Positions 12,263-26,384 of a stretch of DNA of 64,000 bases are shown one piece after another; position 1 is the first letter of the stretch; the number at the start of each line of letters is the position of its first letter. Below the pieces are notes generated by a model. That model ran no database searches. It was given only the letters and a program-made list of their open reading frames with translations, and was not told the DNA's origin. The translations under genes were made by a program, and so were the position numbers. The stretch covers positions 1,122,740-1,186,739 of the forward strand of contig LSRX01000078.1 in assembly GCA_001939145.1 (NCBI GenBank), read 5' to 3'. The DNA comes from Symbiodinium microadriaticum (taxonomy: Eukaryota; Sar; Dinophyceae; Suessiales; Symbiodiniaceae).

Positions 12263-13994
12263 CACAACATGGAAATGAAATTCCCGCACATCTTGTTGCA
12301 ACTTGATTGAGAACAGCAACCCACAGCTTCCAAAAAAACCTTGAAATGCAAAAAGTTACCCAAGACTCTAAACCTTGAAACCTCAACCCTAAGTCCCAAA
12401 TGCCCTAAACCCTCAACACCTTGAAACCCTGCTTGGAGGATCAGGGAATAGTAAGGCAGGCTTTTAGTCCTAGTTGATCGTATATGTAACTAAGACTCGT
12501 ATACTCATTGAACTAACGAACCCTACAGACCCCCTAAACCCTAAACCCTAAACCCGAAAACCCTTAACCCTAAACCCGGAAGAATAAATACCACCGAGCG
12601 ACCAGGGCCCCGATGTTTGGAGGAAGTGCCTCCAACTTGTTCGAGCTCCTCGGTGGCGCTGAGGGTTTTTGTAGCGGTTTAAGTGGGGAGCTTTTTTGGG
12701 GGCTGAGCGGGGTTTAGGGCTTAGGGTTTAGAGTTTAGGCTTCTGGCTTAGGGCTCGAGTGTGTGGGATGGAGACTGGGGTGATGCTGCAGCTTGCCGGG
12801 AATCGGATTTTTCTTTCTGAAGATTTGAAGATGGCAAAGCCTGTGGGCTTTAGGTTGAGGGCTTCCGGGAGCTTGAAGCTTTAGGCATTGGCGTTTGGGG
12901 CTTGGGCTTTGAGGGTTCGAGGGTTTTGGGGGTTACGGCTTTTGGGGATTAGGTCTTGGGGTTCTTTGCAGCCCCTAAGCCAAGCGGCAGAAGCACTTGC
13001 TTTAGCTTCTGCAACTTCTCGATGCCTCTCGGTAGGTCAGTCCTTGGATCATGGGTTCTAAACATGAGAACGAGACCTTGGGATTTGGGAACAGGTTGTC
13101 AGAATGATGGGTTGGGTTGGTTTAGCATTTTTGCAGGGTGCACAGATCAAAGGCGTCGTGATCATCATCACGTCCCGTGATCTCGTAAACCAACTTCGAG
13201 CCCACCGAACCAAGCAGCCCAAAAAAAGCCCGCATTCAATTGCTGCTAGTTCAAACGTTCGTCTTCTTGCGTCATCTTCCTTGTCGTCCTCTTGGGTAAT
13301 TTAGCGGGTCTGAAACATGAGTTCTAGGTTGTCCCGATACCCTGATAGTCGCTGTGCTCCTCCCAAAACCCGGTAGTCATTGAGGCCTGTCTATTGTTTA
13401 GGATTTAGAGTCTGGAGGGCTTTAGAGTTTAGGGCCCTGCGCCACGAATCTCAAGGATAAAATCCTGAACGGTCACGGTCCTGGGTCGTCAGCCAAAAGA
13501 CGGATGCTTCTCGGTTCTACAGCAATAGTAGCAATGCCCGGAAAGCGAAGCCCAGAGGTCAGACTAGCTACGAGGATAAGGATAAGTCTCCAATCCCTAA
13601 ACGCCTTAAACCCTAGACCCTCAACCCCTAAACACTAAACCCCTAAACCCTAAACCCCTAAACCCCTAACCCTCAACCCCTCTAAAACCCCCATACAGAA
13701 ACCCTACAGCCGGTGGATCCCAAACCTCATAAAGCCACGAGTGTCAGCGTCGTGCCGCGGATCTGGAGGCTTTCCATCTCAGGCCATTTATGGCTCAACG
13801 TTTTGAGATTCGGATTTTGGGAGAGATTTGGGGTTGAGAGTCCGACGGATACGGGATCCAGACTTAGGAATGATGGGCTGTTCAACTGATTCCTTCTTAT
13901 GGTCACTTCATGTGAGGAGCGCCCTGCAAGCGGGTGTGAGGGACCAAAATTGATCACAATGGCTTTGGCTTTGGTGCCTAAAGGCAGCCATACT

Positions 13995-14091
13995 GTTGAT
14001 GATAGAAATCCTACATTACATTAAGGACCCTAAACTATGGGAGTTCTGGTATATTCCTTATTATGGGTAATGCAGGATTTATGTCATCAAC
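13995..14091. repeat. MITE-like family A copy
   Basis: 97 bp; GTTGATGATAGAAATCCTAC at the left faces GCAGGATTTATGTCATCAAC at the right, around the shared core CTAAACTATGGGAGTTCTGG. Confidence 0.85.
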
Positions 14092-15515
14092 CCTATCTAA
14101 ACCAAGAGCTTAATAGGCATAAACCCTAAACCCTATAGGCAGCCATAGGGCTCGGACAAAACATTCGGTGTTCGTGAACCGACGCTCTCCCTTCGAACCC
14201 TTGGCAGACCTTCTAAACTGAACCCCTACCACACCTTCTTTGTTTTTAACAAACTTTAGGGCTTAGGGTTTAGGGTTTTGAGGTTTAGGGTTTAGGGATT
14301 AAACTTCTAAGAACATTCAACCATTTACAACCTTGTAGCAGCTTGTAACTCCGTAAACTTTAAACAGCTCTAAGAATAAGAAGCCCAGAACACCAAACCC
14401 TCAACCCTGAGCCAGAAACCTGAGACCGCAAGCCCCAAACCCTGAACCTTAGACCCTAACCCCCAAACCCTAGGCCCTAAACCTTAGACCCTACACCTTG
14501 GACCCTGAACCCTGAACCCTAAACCCAGAACCCTAAACCCTATAAACCCTATAAACCCTAAACCCTGAATCCCAAACCCGGCCTCCAGTGCATCCTCGAA
14601 GTGCTCCAGGCCCAGTGCCGCCGCGAGCTCCGCCTCCAAGGGATCCGGCAACAGCTGCACCGTGGCGCCTGGGAGTCCCAGGTTGGGCTTTGGGCTTCGG
14701 GGCTGCAGAAGGTTTAAGGCTTTAGGGTTCAGGGTCTTTAGGGTCTTTAGGGCCTTTAGGGCCTTTAGGATGTAAGGCTTTTAGGGTTTAGGGTTTAGGA
14801 TGTAAGGCCAGGTTGGGGGATTCGATGGTTTAGGGCGTATGGACCTCAAGGAAACCGCAGAGAGAAAAATCGGAGGCCCTCACTAGTTACTAGTTGTTTC
14901 GGGAAAATGTGTTAGGCTGTGTTGAAAGAGTTCATAAGGTCTCTGGTCGATTCTGTAGTTTACCATAAACAAAGGAGAGCCTTAGCAGGGTTTCTACGAA
15001 CAGCATCTCAGAACGAGGGCTTTTAAGGGGTGCTATGGGGTCTATAAGGGCTCGACGAAACTGAGGTTTCCACGATTGCGTGTCTTCGGCTGATGGACAA
15101 GCCCCATACCGACGGTAGAGGCGCGATGATTCAACCCACTAGACCCACCAGAGTCGCCCCCATCTTCCACTTGCCAAAGAACGCCCCTAGACTCTCAAAC
15201 ATCTACTAGGACGCTGAGACCCTAAGCGGAAAATCAAGGCGCAGCTGTCTGCCAGCACCAGGGTATCTCCATCCTGATGACAGGGATACCAACATGAGCT
15301 GACGTCGTTCTTGTAGAGTGGGTTGGGATCGAAACCGGGAACTCGGTACCTGAACCCGAAGACAAACGATGTGAGCCTTGGCCTTTCCAGCTCGCTTGCT
15401 GTCTGCCTACCGTAAAACTGTCAAGAGCCCACACTTGCATCTAAACTGCGAAACGCTGCTACCACATCCCTGAAAGGAACGACATCCCCTTTATAGCCCA
15501 TTTATGTTATACGTG

Positions 15516-15555
15516 TATATATATATATATATATTGAGGCACACACACACACACC
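15516..15555. repeat. TA and CA microsatellites
   Basis: (TA)9-10 then ATTGAGG and (CA)8. Confidence 0.9.
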
Positions 15556-16354
15556 GTTCCTATACTATCATATACCCAAACCCCTGTTCCTATAACCTGA
15601 AACAGGGAAGACCCGGATGTCCTGGAGCTCTGCATGAGTCGAGCAGACGAGGCGAACCTGCCAAAGGGAGGATTGAAGCTGTCAGGATGTGGGGCTTGCA
15701 GGACTGACTGGAACAGGGTTTAGGATTTAGGGCGTAGGGTTTTGGGCTTAGGGTGTAGGGTTTTGGGTGTAGGGTTTTGGGTTTTGGGTTTAGGGTTCAT
15801 CACCGTTTTTGCCGTAAGAAGCCACACTTATAGGTCGTAGTGGTCCACCGATCAGAAAGCAGCAATGCAACTAATCCTCTGCTTGGCGGCAAGCGACAGA
15901 ACCACATCAGCCTGACGCGACTCCTACGATTCCAACCGGCCATCATCATCACCATCACCATGATCAACAGCATCATCTTCATCATCATTGTCACCAATCC
16001 TGTTAATGGGGCTCGGGGCGAGAAAATAAGCGTTTCTCGGTTGTGCATTGCACAGACCAAAAAGCCACAAATCTGCGGCCAAACATGACGCCCAGAATCG
16101 GAAGCTGCGACGCACTGAAGCCTGAAAGTCCTGTCTCCCTAAACCCTAAACCCTCAACCCTAAACTAGGCCCTAAACCCTAAACCCTAAACCCTAAACCG
16201 GAACCGCCTGAACCTACACTGGGCTTCGGGTGACAGCCGAGGGGCCCTTTCCCGCTCGACGTCCAGCTGCTGTGCCACGACATCGCGAGCTTCCGCCACC
16301 GGCACCACGGCACCCAGTGGCCTTGGGACTCGGTGTAGGGTTTAGGGTCGTACT

Positions 16355-16451
16355 GTTGATGATATAAATCCTGCATTACCCAAAATGAGGAATATACCAT
16401 ATTCCCCATAGTTTAGGGTCCGTAAGGTAATGCAGGATTTATATCATCAAC
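16355..16451. repeat. MITE-like family A copy
   Basis: 97 bp with almost perfect ends (GTTGATGATATAAATCCTGC / GCAGGATTTATATCATCAAC); inner part reads as the reverse orientation of the 13995 copy (GAGGAATATACCATATTCCC). Confidence 0.9.
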
Positions 16452-19169
16452 CGTAGTGAAGGTCCCAAAGTGACCTCTACCATTCCCGAAACACTTACAA
16501 GAAACCTTCTCGATATTCGCAGCACAGTGACTGTCATCCGCGTGGTTATTCTTTCATTGATGGGAAAGCTGGCTAAGTTCGTTTACTCCTTCATAAAAAA
16601 GTAAGGTTCGGAAAACACAGCAATTGCGCACTCCTTTTGTAGTTTTACTTCCGGAAGCAGCCTTCGTCGTCACGGGTAGTGCCTCTTCCGACACCCGACA
16701 GCCGCAAAACACCTAACAAAATCAGTGGTTTAGGGTTTAGGGTTTAGCGACAGTTGAAACCCCGGATTCCGCCGAACAGCCCAAGCTGGCCCTCACAGGC
16801 CACAGCTTCGCCGCTCAGAAGCCGGAATGCCATGGCTTTCTTAAGGGTTTGTGTAAGGGTTTCGTCGGCTTTGTTTAAGGGTTTTGTAGGCTGTCTACGG
16901 AGTGTTAGAAGGGTTTAGGGCTTTGCAAGGGGTTTGTTGGATTTCAGGGCTTGGGCTCAGAGTTTGGTGTTTGTTTATAAGGATGATGTTTGTAAGGATT
17001 CTGATAGGCATTTCAAGAGGCGGGGGCTTTCATGCTTTGGGGGCTTGTGGCTTGCTTGTTGTGGGGTCTGTAGGTTTACAGGATTAGGGGTTTCAGGCAT
17101 CGAGCTCATCTGTTAAAGCCTTAAAGGGAATGCGAGGGTGCTGCAATGCTTCCAACTTTTTGCTACGTCTGCTTCTTGTGTCGTTGGTCTGGATAGTCGG
17201 CTACTTTGAGTTGCAGATCAAGCACCGACCATGCAGCCATGAACCCCACCTCATGAAACTGAAAAGAACGATCGAGCCGGGGCCCAGGGTTTTAGATGTG
17301 CGTTGCTTGGTTGTTGGAGCTAGGGATGTGCTTCACGCTTACGAGTCATAACTTAGGGCTTAGGGCCTCACAGTTGGGGTCCCAGGATACTTAGACTGGG
17401 CTGCGGCATTGCTGTGCAAAGTACAAAAAAGCATGTGTTATGAAGATGCAACACGCTCAACGGTTTCTACCCCCAAATTGAATCCATCATTAAACCCAGT
17501 ATCTCAGCTTGCAGGCACACGACGTTGCTTTACGACCAAAGCTCCCTAGCTGCAGCCCCTTAAACCCTAAACCCTAAACCCTGAACCAGCAGAGGATTGT
17601 GAGCCTAATCGTCGAATGCTTCAACATGAGTGAGCTCTGCCCCGGATCTGTTTTGAGACCTACACACGAAACCATAAAAAGCCAAAACCCGAAACCCTCA
17701 AACCCTAGAAGCCACAACCCACAGCGCAACAATCCTAAACCCAAAACACTACAAGGAGCTGGAAAGTTCATCCGCATCTCCGTCCCTGAAGTCGTGACAA
17801 CTGAACCCCAGAACCAAACGGTTTAGGACTTGGGGTCTAGGGTTCAGGATTTAGGATTTTGCACTTGTGCCCACATCTTGCTCCTATGTTTCACTTACCT
17901 TGAGATTCCAGGGTTTCTCAAAGATTAGCATCTTCAAAATACACAGAACCGTAAACCTAACAATTCAGTCAAAGACTCTCATAGAATCCTTCTGGAAGCC
18001 TGACTATGGAGCCCTACATCCTGGACCCTAAACCCCAAAACCATAAACTCTAAACTCTAAACCCCAAACCCTAAACCCTAAACGCTGGATCCTGAAACCT
18101 AACGCAAAACATCTCAGGTACTTGCAAAGCGCTGCTTCTCATGCACGGCGTGGCAGCCAAAGTTCTTCCCGATGGTGACATGCCAATACCTCAATGTATT
18201 AGACGGCTTATGGCTTAGACCTTGCCATGGCCAAGACCTTCTTTTGGGATGACGTAGAGCCTAGGGCTTAGGGTTTGGGGTTGAGGGTTTAGGGCTGAGG
18301 GCTGCTGTTGACAGGGTCTGAATCCCAGCAGCCCCATGTAGTCCTTGATGTTGACAATTCTTGTTGGATTTAACCCCTATTCCCCCTAAACCCCAAACCC
18401 TAAACCCTAAACCCTAAAGTTTGTAGTTGCCTGAAGGATCAGGGGCCTAGAAGCTACACGCTGAATCAGTGGGATTATGCATGGGACAAGGCCTCAAACC
18501 GACTGGGTACGTAAGTTTGCCTGCAAACGGCCCGGTCCAAGACCACAAACCTCAATTCCGAAAGCTGAAGACTTGAACCCTAAACCCTTAAATCCTGAAT
18601 CAGGGTTTTTTAAGATTCTGGATCCAGAGGAATTCGGAACGAGCTTTGGGGTTGAACCGAATGCATATTCTAGAGTTCCCAAGAATTAGCAACAACATCC
18701 CCTTATTGTCGCGTGTTAGTCGTTTACACACCCCCAAGCCCCACTGTTCAGGACCCTCCAACGCGTCCCTATGCCCGAAGCTTTGAATCGTGAACCCCAG
18801 GAATTCCTAAAGCCCTTCCCCTCTCCCAGGCCCCGGTCCCTATGTAAGACGCTAAACTCCCCAAAATCAACTCAACTCCACCGGAACTCCCTCGTAGCCG
18901 GGTGGCGGCTTGTGATTTTCATCCAGGTGCTGTTTGATCTTCTGGGCAATTTTCGTCCCTTCCGGGTCGATGCAGTCGGGCGCACGGACTTAATCTTACA
19001 AGGGCTCAGGGCCTAGCACTTGTGTGTATAGTGTGTAGCATAGCCAAACACCGTGATGTCCTTACAACGGGCAACTTAGACTGACTTGCCAATAAACTAA
19101 ACCGGTAAACTGGCGCTTTGAGGACTTTATGTTGCACTTGTACCACTGGTGTACACATATTTACATGTA

Positions 19170-19187
19170 CATATAATTACATATATG

Positions 19188-19219
<32 letters not shown>

Positions 19220-19257
19220 TGTATGTATGTATGTATGTGTATATATATATATATATC
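19170..19257. repeat. GTAT/TA microsatellite
   Basis: About ten GTAT units then (TA)8. Confidence 0.95.
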
Positions 19258-19397
19258 TGTAAACAGATGAATCCGAAACACCAATGATACCAATGCAGTG
19301 CTTAAGCCCAGCCTCGGAACCTGGTTGAGAAACTCCTGGTTCTACGTCGTGAGGACCGAACAGAGATGCATACTGAGAACACAGACGAGAAAGAGAA

Positions 19398-19532
19398 TAA
19401 TATAGCATATTAGAGTATAGTATAGTTTCGCACAGTAGAGTATAGTAGAGTGTAGTAGTGTATAGTACAGTATAGTAGAGTACTGTATAACAGAGTATAG
19501 TAGAGCGGTATAGCACAGTAGATAGTATAGTA
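19398..19532. repeat. AGTATAGTAGAG degenerate tandem repeat
   Basis: Irregular AGTATAGT/AGAGTATAGT units of 5-10 bp; similar low-complexity DNA lies at 7680-7900 and 32600-32712. Confidence 0.8.
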
Positions 19533-22500
19533 TGCTTAAGAAACTGGGCTTAGGGATTGAGGGAATAAGATGCTTTATAAAATGGCTCCTACATCCAGAT
19601 AGATCACCAACGGCCCGTGCAAGTCACGATTGCTTTTCCCCAGAACAACGGACCCTACTGGTGAATCCAGCAAGACCCCTCGTAGAAACCCGCCACCCTG
19701 TTCCCGTCATCCAAAGCCGCCCTAGAGTCCAAACCCTAAACCCTAAACCCTGAACCCCGAACCCTTACCCTGAAACCCTAAACCCTCAAACCCTAAACCC
19801 AGACCCTGAAACAGTAGACCCTGAAAACCTAAACCCTGAAACCCTACACCCAGACCCTGAAACTCTAAACCCTGAAACCCTGAAACCCTGAAAACCTGAA
19901 ACCCAAGATCGCTGGGGAGATTCGGGACTTCGCGGTCTTTTGCCCGAGGGTTCTGGGTTTGGGGTTTAAGGTATAGGAGTTTGGGGTTTAGGGTTAAGGG
20001 TTTTTTTTTCTAGTGCACTGGCCCCTTTACTCCGCTGCAGCCGAGGTCGCAGGCCTACCTGTAGCAGGCATACACTGTTAAGGGGTTTAGGGTTTAGGGT
20101 TTAGTGGTTTTGCGCATCAGCCCGACCTACCATAGGCGCCCCGGGATACTAGAGGTAGCTGTTTTTGGCCCCTAGATTACGAAACTTTCGGCTCTCGGTT
20201 AAGGGTAAATCCTGGAGCCTGAAGTGGTCTTTGAGTGGGCCTGGCCTTCCCGCTCTTGCTTTCCGAACTCTTCCAGCGCCGACTGGGAGAATTTCACCTT
20301 GAGGTCATAGGCAGGTGCAGCACGGGTATTATAGGGGCCTGAAGAATCACAATAGGGGTTTAGGCTTGCAATAATACAACAACTATATAGGGACTATCAG
20401 GAAGTTTATTGCTAACCATGTAGGTTTCCATGCTATGAACAGGCCATGTAAACAGCTGTGTAAAGGTTCAGGCTTGGCGGCTTCTGGTGTGTATGCATGC
20501 ACTATACACACACACACACATGTGTGTGTGTATATTTCGATAAATACAGGAAGTCTGGGTTCATGCTCAACGCCACAATGGCATAAAGCTCATCGAAAGA
20601 CAGCTTTTCGAAGCATGGCTACCACTACAAGTGTCACGATGCTCATTCCACCAACATTGGCACTTCGCTTTGGACGGCATCTCTTGTGTACGAGGTCACC
20701 ACTTTTTCAGCAACTTCCGCAGTCACATGTCTTCAACATGATCCTAAGCCCTAAACCTTAACCCCGAAACCCCAAACCCTCAACCCTATTACATCATGCT
20801 ACATACTAAACCCTGAACCTGACCATGGCCGTCACACAATAAAACCTACACAGTCTGAAAAAAAAAACACCTGTTGAGGACTTGTGAGGACTGTAGGTTG
20901 AAGCTCACAGCGTATTTCGGTCAGTTTAGGGTTTAGGGTGTAGGGTTTCTGCTACAGATCTAGAAGAAGCCTGAGGAAAGCCACAAGGCTCCACCAGCAC
21001 AGTGGAAATCCTGTACCCCTAAGCCCAAACACCTAAAATAGGAACTTTAGCAACCAGACTAGGGTTTGGTGGTATACTTTGGTGTAAGTATATACGGACG
21101 ATGAGGTGGCTCTCATTTTCTGGGTTACTCAGCTTTCAGACCCCTAGACTGACCCTTCGACCATAAGAACCCGACCACTGAAGCCTGTCTAAACCAAGAT
21201 CGGAAGGAGCCCCAAACCCTAAACCCTAAACCAGACGCCCTAAACCAAGATCGGAAGCAACCCTAAACCCTAAGCCTAAACCAGACTATCTAAACCAAGA
21301 TAGGAAGGAACCCTAAACCCTAAACCAAGAGCTTCAAGTCGATCCTGACCCCACAAAACAACATCGACAGCCTGACTCAACGTTTGAAAACACAGAACCT
21401 CACCTCAAGTCCTAACCCCCCAAAGCCCCACAGCCCCAAAGAAGCGGACCGGCTCAGGCTCTAGGTCTTCAGGGTGGAGTGGGCTTCCAAAAAACTCCAA
21501 AGTAGCTTAGAACAGCTCCGAGTTTCGAATGCCTCAAGCCTAAACCCCCAAAATTCTAAAACCCCTAAAAACCCTAAACACCAAACCATAAAACTTGGCT
21601 GAACCCCAGAACCCTGACCTCTCAACCCTCAACCTTAACCTCTAAACCCTAAACCCAAAACCCTAAACTACTAAACCCAAAACCCTGAACCCCTAAACTC
21701 TAAACCCTAATCTCCAAACCCTAAACCCTACTCTCCGAACCCTAAACCGAAACCCCTAAACTCTCGAGCCACCACCCCAAGCCATCCCAAGCCCAAAACT
21801 CTGGCACCCTTTACGCCTTGACTGCCCTCAGAGCCCCAAACCTACCGAGGCCTCTGCAGCATTAAACCCTAAACCCTAAACCCCTAAACCCCTGAACCCT
21901 AGGCCCTAAACCCTAAACCCTCAACCCCTAAACCCTAAACTCCCTAAACCCCTAAACCCTAAACTCTGAACCCTGAACCCTAAAACCGAAACCCTAAACC
22001 CCTGAACCCTAAAGCCGGACCTCACAGTTCCGAACACCCTTAACCATCTCTCAGCCACGGACTCCCCACAGTGTCTTGTACTCCTGCATGCGTCTTTGAG
22101 ATGCAGCTCTTGACAAGATGAGCAAGACATGGTCGGGTACAGAGTTACACTGATGGACAAAAACCCGCGTAAGCCACAGCACTGAATACCTCCGGAAGTT
22201 TAGGGTACTTGAGGTAATATCCATCAACAGCAGATTCCCAGAAGGGCCCGATGCGACCAGGCGTGTCTCGAAGAGCTACCGGGCCAGAAAGATCAACTGT
22301 AGTCCTGATAGCGGAGCCTGAGTAATTAGAAGAGGGTTTGGGGGTATGTTATAGTATACCCATACGGGAACTATACAGAGATACTAACAGCAATATTCCG
22401 AATCCTACATTACACGAAGAATCGATCGAGACTCAGACTTGAGACTGTGTTCAAAGAGCATCATGATGTGTCAGAACGTCTGAAGAGGCTGTACCAATCA

Positions 22501-22860
22501 ACATAGAGCATACGGTAAAACATAGCACGGCGAACGACAGATTATGGAAGGCTCTCGGCTACAAGATCAAGAAGGCCACGAAGGCCAAATGAAACAGACA
22601 CAAGCCGCTCCCCTAAACCCTTAACCCTAAACCCTTAACCTCAAGCCCTTAAATACCCGATGTCTGTGAACAGGAACCATGACGGTCGAAAAGCAGCTCC
22701 GAAGCATTCACAGGACAGAGATGGTCTCCGCCTTACACATAAACCTGGTTTAGGGTTTAGGAGTTTAGAGGTTTGGGGTTTAGGAGTTTAGGGGTTTAGG
22801 GTTTTAGGGTTTAGGGTTAATAGTTTAGGGTTTGGGGTTTAGGGTTTAGGGTTTAGGGAA
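19533..22860. other. Telomere-like mosaic, no gene supported
   Basis: CCCTGAA/CCCTAAA arrays at 19730-19905, 21540-21765 and 21860-22015; TTTAGGG at 22745-22858. Unique islands at 20110-20740 and 22020-22600 hold nothing I recognise. Confidence 0.65.
21189..21331 (-). repeat. Tandem repeat, about 50-bp unit, three copies
   Basis: Each unit reads CTAAACCAAGATCGGAAG then an A/C-rich link, CCCTAAACCCTAA and CTAAACCAGAC. The last copy is shortened. Confidence 0.85.
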
Positions 22861-23279
22861 ATCTTCGTGCAACTTCCGTCCTCCTTGTCCTTCTGCTCGT
22901 CCTGGTTGTTTGCCATGCCTGGGTTCAACAGCAAGGACACGCACGGGTAGACGACACGTCATGTCTGCATACATGCCACAAGCTCCCGAAAAAACTAAAC
23001 ATCTCCAAAAGCTCAACTGCAGAGTCCGTAAGCACCTAGCAACCGTTAGCAACCACAACTAAAAAGAACAAGCATGCAACAAAGAAGACAGGTTGCCGTT
23101 CCGGACCTTGCGAAGTACACGCAGCAGAATATGATAACCACAAAAAAACAGCTGAGTAGACGCGCTCGAAAGCGTGTGGATGCCAAAACACTATTCAATT
23201 CAAGCGTGCTTGTCTGTGATGCTGCTCGCACCATGTATGTAGGCAGGTAGCCCGCTGGCCGGCAGGTGGGCATGCATGC

Positions 23280-23389
23280 ATAGATATACATCTAGTTATA
23301 TATATATATATGTATATATACCTACCTACCTACCTACATACCTCCCTGCCTGCCTGCCTACCTACCTACCTACCGGCCTACCGACCAAA

Positions 23390-23420
<31 letters not shown>

Positions 23421-24301
23421 CATACATAAGTACATACATATATATGTAACCAGTACGTATGTGTGTACTTATGCCTGTCTGTACGCAACAACCATTTCCA
23501 CACGTATTCACACAGTAACACATAGATACGCATAGAGGCACATGCACATGCGTGCATGTGTGTGTGTGTTTGTTTGCGCGCACGAGCATGCACATACTTG
23601 TGCAAAGGTGCATCATAGCTCGTGCAGAAATGTCAGGATTTGTACATGCATAAACCTGCATAAACTGGGCATGATGCCATCTACATGTCCATATTAAAAA
23701 CCATGTGTACATATAAACATGTGTACATATCAACATACATGCGTGCGTACATACAATACATACATGCATACAAACACACACACATACATACATACATACA
23801 TACATGCATGCATGCATGCATGCATGCATGCATACATGCATGCACACGTACATACATACAGCCATAGTTCCATACATACGTACATAAATACATACATACA
23901 TACATACATACATGCATACATACATAAATACATACATGCATACATACACACACGAAGTACACACAGATGCACACACAGTACATACATACTTATTCAAAGA
24001 AAAACATGGATACCTACATACATGCATACATACATACAGACATACATGCACACATACATCAAAAAAGTACATACACAAAGAACATTCAGATATACATGCA
24101 TACATGCATACATGTATATATGCATACATGCATACACATGCATACATGCATGCATACCACATATATGCATGTTTGTGCATAGATATATATATATATATAC
24201 ACAGGAATCTATACCTGCATACCTGTACGTGAAGCTGTGCTTGTACATATGCACATCCATAAACATACATAAACATACATAAACTAATACACCATGTGTA
24301 T

Positions 24302-24333
<32 letters not shown>

Positions 24334-24480
24334 CACACATGCGATATGTACATGCACATATGCATACTGCATACTCCTACACATACGAAAACGCACGCAT
24401 GCACAAGCACGACTACCATCCATCCCTCCCGCCCTCCATCCATGCATGTATACACACATACATACATTTACACCTACTTA
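23280..24480. repeat. 1.2-kb CATA/CATG tetranucleotide tract
   Basis: Long compound microsatellite: CATA, TGCA, CACA, (TA)n and CCTA units, almost without stops in several frames on both strands, which creates large spurious open frames rich in Y-C-M-H-T. Confidence 0.97.
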
Positions 24481-24489
24481 TATGTAGAC

Positions 24490-26384
24490 ACTGCGTGGCT
24501 ACCTAGCAACAAACGGCTAAACCGACGCAGCCTGGGGACCTCTGGGAGACGGCGCCGGAGACTGGGCGCTGGTTGTACCTACCTTGCCCCTCTGCTGCCT
24601 TTGGGGTGGCCCGGCGGCGCGGCGCTTCGGAGTTTTTTGTGTCTTGAAGATAGGGCTTGGGCGATGTTCGGCCTGGGGCTTGGGGCTTGAAGGTCTTGGG
24701 GTTGAGAGTTTGTGATTCATTACTGATGGTTTACGAGTTTGGGGTGTTTGGGAGCAAGCATCCAACGGGCGAGCATCGATCCGGGACCTTAAACAGCCCT
24801 CGCCCAAGCCTCAAACCAGCAAACTCTGCGCATCGCAGATTTCCGAGCTCGGATCTTACCTCCCTAGGATGACAAAGAAAAACCGAGAAGCAGCGACGAC
24901 AAGCCAACGGCAGGATTATGCAGCACGAGGGGCAGAAGTAGGAGCACCAGCAGATTCATCGTTAATGGTGGCTTCGTGGCGGGGATCATGGTCGTCATTG
25001 TCTCAAACGCTTTCGCGGTCATTATCATCATGGCGTTCATCAGCTTCCTGGTCTGCTTCGGCACGTTCATCGCCAGAATCACAATCACCATTCTCAGACG
25101 GTCGTCGTCACCGTCATCCTTCATCTTCATCACCCGTCACCACCAGGAGCAACCACCATGTTTGTCACCATCGTTAGCACCCCAACATGACAAATGCACA
25201 TCATCTCTATGCTCATCAACATGGTCATCTTCTCCATCCGCACCCAAGCAACACCACCTCCTCCACCATTGACGTCTGATCTAGGTCCAGAGGATCACAT
25301 CTAAGCATCCTCAGATGTGGGCTTTGGGATTCTGCACGTGGGGGCCTCTGATCTGAGTTCGGTCCGGTCTCGGACCTGCAGATCCTGATCCCCCAAGATT
25401 CTGAAACCCTGCTTCCCGGTATACAGCTGTTTTGGCGGGTCTCGCTGACCTCTCCGAGTGGTGATACAGCCGTCTTTGCAGCTCACCTCTCGTACCAACT
25501 ATTGGAAAGAAGCCCCTGGCCCTAACCCTAAACCCTAAACCCTAAACCCTAAACCCGAAACCCTGAACCCCATACCCTCGGCTCTCAACCGCAAGCCCTG
25601 ATTCGGCGCGACAGAGCTCCTGAGCCGGTTCAGGGCTTAGGGTTTAGGCTTCAGCGCCCGACAATTACCCTGCCGAGAGCCTGAAAACCTAGACCCCAAA
25701 GCCCCCAAACACCCAAAACCTACACCCCCTAAACCCTAAACCCTAAACCAGGGAAAATCTTAAACTCGGAAAGACCCAGCCCTAGATCCGAAACCACGGC
25801 GGCATTCAGCTCTCGCGTGGGACCTGAGCGGGATCGCGGTTGAAGGGCTCAGGCCTTTGGGATTCGGGGTTGTGCGGGTTTCGGGGGGGGTGTGCGGTCT
25901 CAGCATCATAGCCTAAGGATTCAGCATTTTCTGGTTTGTGCAGGGAGTCTGGGAAACGGGAGCGAAGTCGTTCCGGCCAGACTTCGATGAGACAAACGAG
26001 CTCGGGTCCATGACAGGCCTCAAAGATTCCCTAACTCTACGGTCACTAGCAGAGCCGCAGCCAATGGCGGCGAGTCTTAAGACTTAATTAAGGCTGACAT
26101 CATGGCATTATGATTTTACCATGAGTTATTGATGCTGATGCAGGTGTTTTCGTCTGACTCGCCAAGTCTTCAAAAATTCAGACTCCCAAGGTCCTGACTT
26201 CGTCCAGGCCTCTGGTGCCGTGTCTGATCACATGATCCAAAACCAGTACTGTGATTCAGAAAGAAACTGGCGCTGGTGGTGATGATGAGGATGTGAGTAC
26301 TAGTTGCATCAGTGTTACCATGCCTCCTCCTGCTACGACTACGAAGTTGCTTCAATCCCAGCATGCAGTCCAGAGCTGCGGGAA
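24490..26384. other. Transition from repeats to gene island
   Basis: CAT-rich DNA at 24960-25270; CCCTAAA at 25520-25570 and 25725-25750. From about 25800 the telomere-like units stop, and the sequence to 26384 is the 3' flank of the PARP gene; a plausible 3' UTR, with no further gene seen. Confidence 0.6.

Larger units (their letters stand above)
9610..14400. other. Telomere-like mosaic, no gene supported
   Basis: Arrays on the plus strand at 9720-9835, 10680-10815, 11165-11275 and 12700-12760; on the minus strand at 10320-10370, 10560-10610, 12530-12575 and 13590-13700. Unique pieces between are 100-400 bp. Open frames near 11400-11680 are readable on both strands and match no family I know. 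Confidence 0.65.
14400..19130. other. Telomere-like mosaic, no gene supported
   Basis: CCCTAAA array at 14400-14580, CTTTAGGG variants at 14710-14815, TTTAGGG at 15713-15800, CCCTAAA at 16135-16200, 17560-17585, 18030-18085 and 18385-18420. Unique DNA at 14830-15500 and 16455-17500 shows no recognisable coding region. Confidence 0.65.

Noticed and set aside
23362-24459. 365-codon open frame and its many overlapping partners
   Set aside because: Composed entirely of microsatellite-derived Y/C/M/H/T runs; frames are open on both strands only because the tetranucleotide repeat lacks stops.
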